Below, piece after piece: positions 29,764-32,559 of a stretch of DNA of 32,559 bases. Numbering within the stretch: position 1 is the first letter of the stretch; each line of letters opens with the position of its first letter. The stretch comes from Enterosoma sp964427595 (GTDB lineage Bacteria > Bacillota_I > Bacilli_A > RFN20 > CAG-288), in the NCBI GenBank assembly GCA_964427595.1, contig CAYRUQ010000014.1, forward strand, positions 1-32,559, written 5' to 3'. Below the pieces are notes generated by a model that made no database searches, was not told the DNA's origin, and saw nothing but the letters and a program-made list of their open reading frames with translations. The position numbers were made by a program, and so were the translations under genes.

Positions 29764-29792
29764 GGGTGACAAACACTATGAGTTTGCCACCC
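29764..29792 (-). terminator. Terminator of the lipoprotein gene
   Basis: On the minus strand GGGTGGCAAAC pairs with GTTTGTCACCC (11 pairs, one G-U) around a seven-base loop, followed by TTTT. It lies 24 bases after the stop codon. Confidence 0.85.
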
Positions 29793-29816
29793 AATTAACA
29801 AATCCTTGGGAGTTAT

Positions 29817-31658
29817 TTACTGACCGGTGAAGAAGGCGACTATTTTGTTCCAAAGCTCGATGAAGAAGTTGATGAATTTGTCCCAAAATGATAGGGAGAC
29901 ATCCTCGACATTTAGATCACTAGATTCGACGACTTTCACACTCAAGAGTACCATCTCTTCATCTCCACTTTCTGCCTTTAGATATAGTCTCATCTGATGT
30001 AAACCGACCTCAAGTGAGTCATCTAACAACGGGCCTTCTATGATGGATTTCTCAGTATAATTCAGATTAGGAATAATACCTTGTCTTATGAGCGATTCAA
30101 TCACTTCATCAAGAGATGGAACATTTCCTTTTGTCACTGTTATAAACGATTCTTTTGCAAAGAATACCGGGCCTTCATCATCTTGAACTATGATCGTGAT
30201 ACTAGAGGTAGCTATGTTTTGTGAGCTATCACTCGCTTGCACTTTTACCGCATAAACACCGATTTGATTCTCATTTCCTTTGTAGCCATTAGAAGTGATC
30301 TTTACTTCTATATTTTTATCCACCTCATCATAGGCAGTGAATAGATTAATGATAGCTTGCTCACTCATGTATTTATTAGGAGCTAAGATAAGTTCAGTTT
30401 GTTGAGCGATAATTTGAGGAGGAACATCATCATATAGCTGAAGAGTAAACTCAAGCTCAGATTCATTACCAAAGCTATCTTCTGCTTCTAAGATACATGA
30501 GAAGTCTCCTATCTGATAGTTTGGAAAATCACTTCCGCTTTTTAAACGAAAATCAGCATCAACTTCTGCATCATAATTGTCTTTAATCAAGAAATACTTA
30601 TCGATAAAACTATCATGGTCTAATACTTCTTGATAAGAAGCTTTGATCGTTCCTTGACTGACTTGTTGAAGTGTCGGTGCTCTTTGATCAGCGACGGTTA
30701 GGTTTATAGTCACTTGCGATCTGTTATATGAAGAGTCATAGGCGACTAGATAAATAGTGAATTTAGAACCGATAGGAGCTGTGGAACCAAGTGTGAAATA
30801 TTGATCTGGATCTTCGATGATCTCGACATGATTAGTGTCATCATCATACTCGTCTTTGTAAACGAAGGAATCTAAAAAGAAATTCTTTGAATAACAGGTG
30901 CCATATTGGCTTACTAGATTGTAAACAGGAGAGCTGCCAACATTGACAGTATAAGAATCTTTTGAGCAGTCATTATCGGTATACTCTTGACTCATCAATG
31001 GAACAGGATTAGCCACTTCACTAAAGATAGCTGCGTTAGTTATCAAAGAAGGTTGATCAGAATAAGTCACTCTTATGTAATTGAGCTGATAACCATCTTT
31101 CATACTGAAAGTGATCAAGACCGACTTACCTTCAGGCCAATAAGTCATAGCAGGATTGATCGGATTATCTTGAAAACTGCTATTGTAGATATAAAGATTA
31201 GTGACGCTGTTATAAGTGAAGAGCTTTTCGAAATTGAAAGCTTCTTTTCTGCCATCTAAATAGATATCACCTTGACCAGGAACATAGACAGACATCTCAA
31301 AGCCGAGTTTACCGACAAAATCAGCTTGCTTAAACTGAGTGATATTATCATCAAATTGTATGCTAGCCATAAAACGACCACTGCCATTCCAAGTGAGAGT
31401 AGGAAGTAAACTACCGGATGTATCACCGGCATAGCCACCTATTTCAGCGATACCCACATCGTAATAGTTCCCGTAAAATCCTTTCGGTAGAAAATTAGCC
31501 CCTTGTTTATAACTGAGATTTCCTTTCACACAGACGGAATTATAACTGCCATCATAATTCAACTTCTCTTTGACAACCTGACTATCAGTAGAACAAGAAG
31601 TGGTGATCAGAGAGAAAGACAAGGATGCTAAAAACATTAATGCTCTAGTTTTCTTCAT
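29817..31658 (-). CDS. Large Ig-like repeat lipoprotein
   Basis: The corrected ATG at 31658 (AAGGAGGAGC upstream) gives 613 residues. The signal peptide MKKTRALMFLASLSFSLITT is followed by SC, with C22 a weak but plausible lipobox cysteine. Residues about 25-225 form a beta-rich domain without family match. Then come about four Ig/cadherin-like repeats (225-578). Their joints read VADQRAPTL, LYDDVPPQI and VQDDEGPVF, and each ends with an A.DS..N......V.D pattern, as in DUF5011-type domains. The C-terminus (592-613) is an aromatic amphipathic helix, FWDKFINFFIELWNKIVAFF. It is probably surface-exposed and adhesive or polymer binding; that role is inferred. Confidence 0.82.
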   Translation of the reverse strand: MKKTRALMFLASLSFSLITTSCSTDSQVVKEKLNYDGSYNSVCVKGNLSYKQGANFLPKGFYGNYYDVGIAEIGGYAGDTSGSLLPTLTWNGSGRFMASIQFDDNITQFKQADFVGKLGFEMSVYVPGQGDIYLDGRKEAFNFEKLFTYNSVTNLYIYNSSFQDNPINPAMTYWPEGKSVLITFSMKDGYQLNYIRVTYSDQPSLITNAAIFSEVANPVPLMSQEYTDNDCSKDSYTVNVGSSPVYNLVSQYGTCYSKNFFLDSFVYKDEYDDDTNHVEIIEDPDQYFTLGSTAPIGSKFTIYLVAYDSSYNRSQVTINLTVADQRAPTLQQVSQGTIKASYQEVLDHDSFIDKYFLIKDNYDAEVDADFRLKSGSDFPNYQIGDFSCILEAEDSFGNESELEFTLQLYDDVPPQIIAQQTELILAPNKYMSEQAIINLFTAYDEVDKNIEVKITSNGYKGNENQIGVYAVKVQASDSSQNIATSSITIIVQDDEGPVFFAKESFITVTKGNVPSLDEVIESLIRQGIIPNLNYTEKSIIEGPLLDDSLEVGLHQMRLYLKAESGDEEMVLLSVKVVESSDLNVEDVSLSFWDKFINFFIELWNKIVAFFTGQ

Positions 31659-31726
31659 ATGCTCCTCCTTCAACTAGAGTTAGTCTGAAATTGCTATTTT
31701 GTTCAAAAAGAAAATATTGAGTGTGT

Positions 31727-31732
31727 TATAAT
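31727..31732 (+). promoter_or_regulatory. Extended -10 promoter for the tRNA-Arg pair
   Basis: TGT-TATAAT ends ten bases before tRNA-Arg(CCU). There is no good -35, so the extended TGN motif probably matters. Confidence 0.55.
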
Positions 31733-31741
31733 TCTTGCGCT

Positions 31742-31816
31742 GCTCCCATAGCTCAGTCTGGATAGAGCGACCGCCTCCTAAGCGGTAGGCCATCGGTTCA
31801 AATCTGATTGGGAGCA
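31742..31816 (+). tRNA. tRNA-Arg (anticodon CCU)
   Basis: A 75-nt cloverleaf with acceptor GCTCCCA/TGGGAGC. The anticodon stem ACCGC/GCGGT encloses CTCCTAA, so the anticodon is CCU, reading AGG. The T-arm is ATCGG/CTGAT with one G-U pair and loop TTCAAAT. No CCA is encoded. Confidence 0.96.
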
Positions 31817-31825
31817 AATAGATTT

Positions 31826-31900
31826 GTGCCCGTAGCTCAGCCCGGATAGAGCACAAGCCTCCGAAGTTTGTTGCCAAGGGTTCAAATCCCTTCGGGCACG
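31826..31900 (+). tRNA. tRNA-Arg (anticodon CCG)
   Basis: A 75-nt cloverleaf nine bases after the previous one. Acceptor is GTGCCCG/CGGGCAC. The anticodon stem CAAGC/GTTTG has a G-U pair and encloses CTCCGAA, so the anticodon is CCG, reading CGG. The discriminator is G. Confidence 0.95.
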
Positions 31901-31915
31901 TGATAGAAAAAGAAG

Positions 31916-32245
31916 ATGAAACGTTTTTTGAAGTATCTAGCGAGTTTATCTAGAAAGAAGATTATCGGCTATTGTGTCTTAACCACTGTTTTGTTCTTAT
32001 TTGGTGGTGCGATATTTTTAACAGGCGCTCTCTTCTTACCACCTAATCCCAATGAAACTCCCTCTTGGGCACTACCTCTTACTATCGCTGGTGCTGTCAT
32101 TCTGGTTTTAGTTTTGTTTTCCATCCTCTTTATGAGCATCGGATCAAATTATGGAAACAAATACAAAGAAGAGGATGATAGAGCTGAAGTCGAGAGAGAA
32201 GAAGAAGAAGAAGAAGAAGACTCATCTGATACTCCAAGTTGTTAA
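31916..32245 (+). CDS. Two-helix membrane protein with acidic tail
   Basis: The 109-residue protein has a basic N-terminus (MKRFLKYLASLSRKK) and hydrophobic segments at about 16-41 and 50-75. The cytoplasmic tail is strongly acidic with nine Glu in a row-like run (EREEEEEEEDSSD) ending PSC. AAAGAAG precedes the ATG, 15 bases after tRNA-Arg(CCG), so it may be read from the tRNA promoter. No family is recognised. The Glu run comes from a GAA/GAG repeat that could slip in replication. Confidence 0.7.
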   Translation: MKRFLKYLASLSRKKIIGYCVLTTVLFLFGGAIFLTGALFLPPNPNETPSWALPLTIAGAVILVLVLFSILFMSIGSNYGNKYKEEDDRAEVEREEEEEEEDSSDTPSC

Positions 32246-32248
32246 ATC

Positions 32249-32257
32249 TGCTATAAT
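32249..32257 (+). promoter_or_regulatory. Extended -10 promoter for tRNA-Leu(UAG)
   Basis: TGC-TATAAT lies 18 bases before the tRNA. A -35 hexamer is not clear. Confidence 0.55.
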
Positions 32258-32275
32258 TTGTGAGTTCACTTTGTT

Positions 32276-32360
32276 GCCGACGTGATGGAATCAGCAGACA
32301 TGAGAGGCTTAGAACCTCTTGGACTCATACTCCGTGCAGGTGCAAGTCCTGTCGTCGGCA
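32276..32360 (+). tRNA. tRNA-Leu (anticodon UAG)
   Basis: An 85-nt class II tRNA with acceptor GCCGACG/CGTCGGC. The anticodon stem AGAGG/CCTCT encloses CTTAGAA, so the anticodon is UAG, reading CUA and others by wobble. A normal long variable arm is present. No CCA is encoded. Confidence 0.95.
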
Positions 32361-32374
32361 TGTAATGTATCTTG

Positions 32375-32400
32375 CGTCATGTATCACATGGCGTTTTTTT
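32375..32400 (+). terminator. Terminator of tRNA-Leu(UAG)
   Basis: CGTCATGT (32375-32382) pairs with ACATGGCG (32386-32393), one G-U, with a three-base loop, followed by seven T. Confidence 0.85.
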
Positions 32401-32559
32401 ATTTTTTTAGACAAAACATTCTTACTCATTAAAATAAAGCTGTTTTTAAAAATACTTCTTATTAACATCAAATCTCTTCCTAATCTTATCCGTTTTCTAT
32501 ATAACCTAAACTTTTCAGCACTTATACTACCATTTAACTTTTATAGGCGATATTGATTG
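32401..32559. other. AT-rich end of window, nothing recognised
   Basis: Short frames are open on both strands, but none has a ribosome binding site with a recognisable protein. The sequence runs off the window. Confidence 0.5.

Noticed and set aside
31680..31877. 65-codon minus-strand frame
   Set aside because: It lies over the two tRNA-Arg genes; the tRNA folds explain the sequence.

Overview
The window reads as the chromosome of a low-to-moderate GC member of the Bacillota, most likely a Bacilli/Erysipelotrichia/RF39-type gut lineage close to the Mollicutes. The evidence is DnaD next to Nth, a zinc-type S14 (rpsN) and L36, a zinc-finger Adk, strong AGGAGG ribosome binding sites, no rpmD (L30), and an Ig-domain lipoprotein with a C-terminal aromatic helix. 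TGA is used as a stop and TGG as Trp, so the code is standard. The lineage call is inference; no 16S gene is present.

Layout. (1) 1-1500 is an AT-rich accessory stretch with a terminator, a perfect 38-bp palindrome, the tail of a decayed transposase-like gene, a DUF4926-like small protein and a two-helix membrane protein. (2) 1614-3464 holds convergent fmt and fba sharing a terminator. (3) 3540-6005 is accessory: a collapsed DUF4143-type ATPase pseudogene, a Fic-fold protein lacking the catalytic His behind an unusual promoter, and a TetR regulator divergent from a small membrane protein. (4) 6040-11122, minus strand, is a housekeeping block: tail-anchored protein, cmk, der, gpsA, hup, dnaD, nth. 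(5) 11184-11914 has a NUDIX hydrolase divergent from tRNA-Thr(CGU). (6) 11966-27048, minus strand, is one 15-kb S10-spc-alpha superoperon of 29 genes from rpsJ to rplQ, including secY, adk, map, infA and rpoA but lacking rpmD. It has one strong promoter, a structured leader and a shared terminator at its end. (7) 27443-32559 is mixed: an NTF2-like protein divergent from an HxlR regulator, a SAM-fold protein, tRNA-Leu(CAG), a large Ig-repeat lipoprotein, two tRNA-Arg genes, a membrane protein and tRNA-Leu(UAG).

How it works together. The superoperon couples production of most ribosomal proteins to the translocon (SecY), initiation (IF1, Map) and RNA polymerase alpha. The cmk-der-gpsA-hup-dnaD-nth block covers nucleotide supply, ribosome assembly, lipid precursor synthesis, nucleoid structure, replication initiation and base-excision repair.

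Most notable observations: a Cys/His-rich tail on L15; a nearly identical 34-bp stop/SD/start module shared by the unrelated genes rpsK and rplE, alongside recurrent MAEK-type tails on several ribosomal proteins; a Fic gene with a predicted leaderless promoter, three operator-like repeats and Gln in place of the catalytic His; and a structured S10 leader. Several tool-style start codons were corrected using ribosome binding sites. No CRISPR array, intact insertion sequence, prophage or clear defence system was seen.
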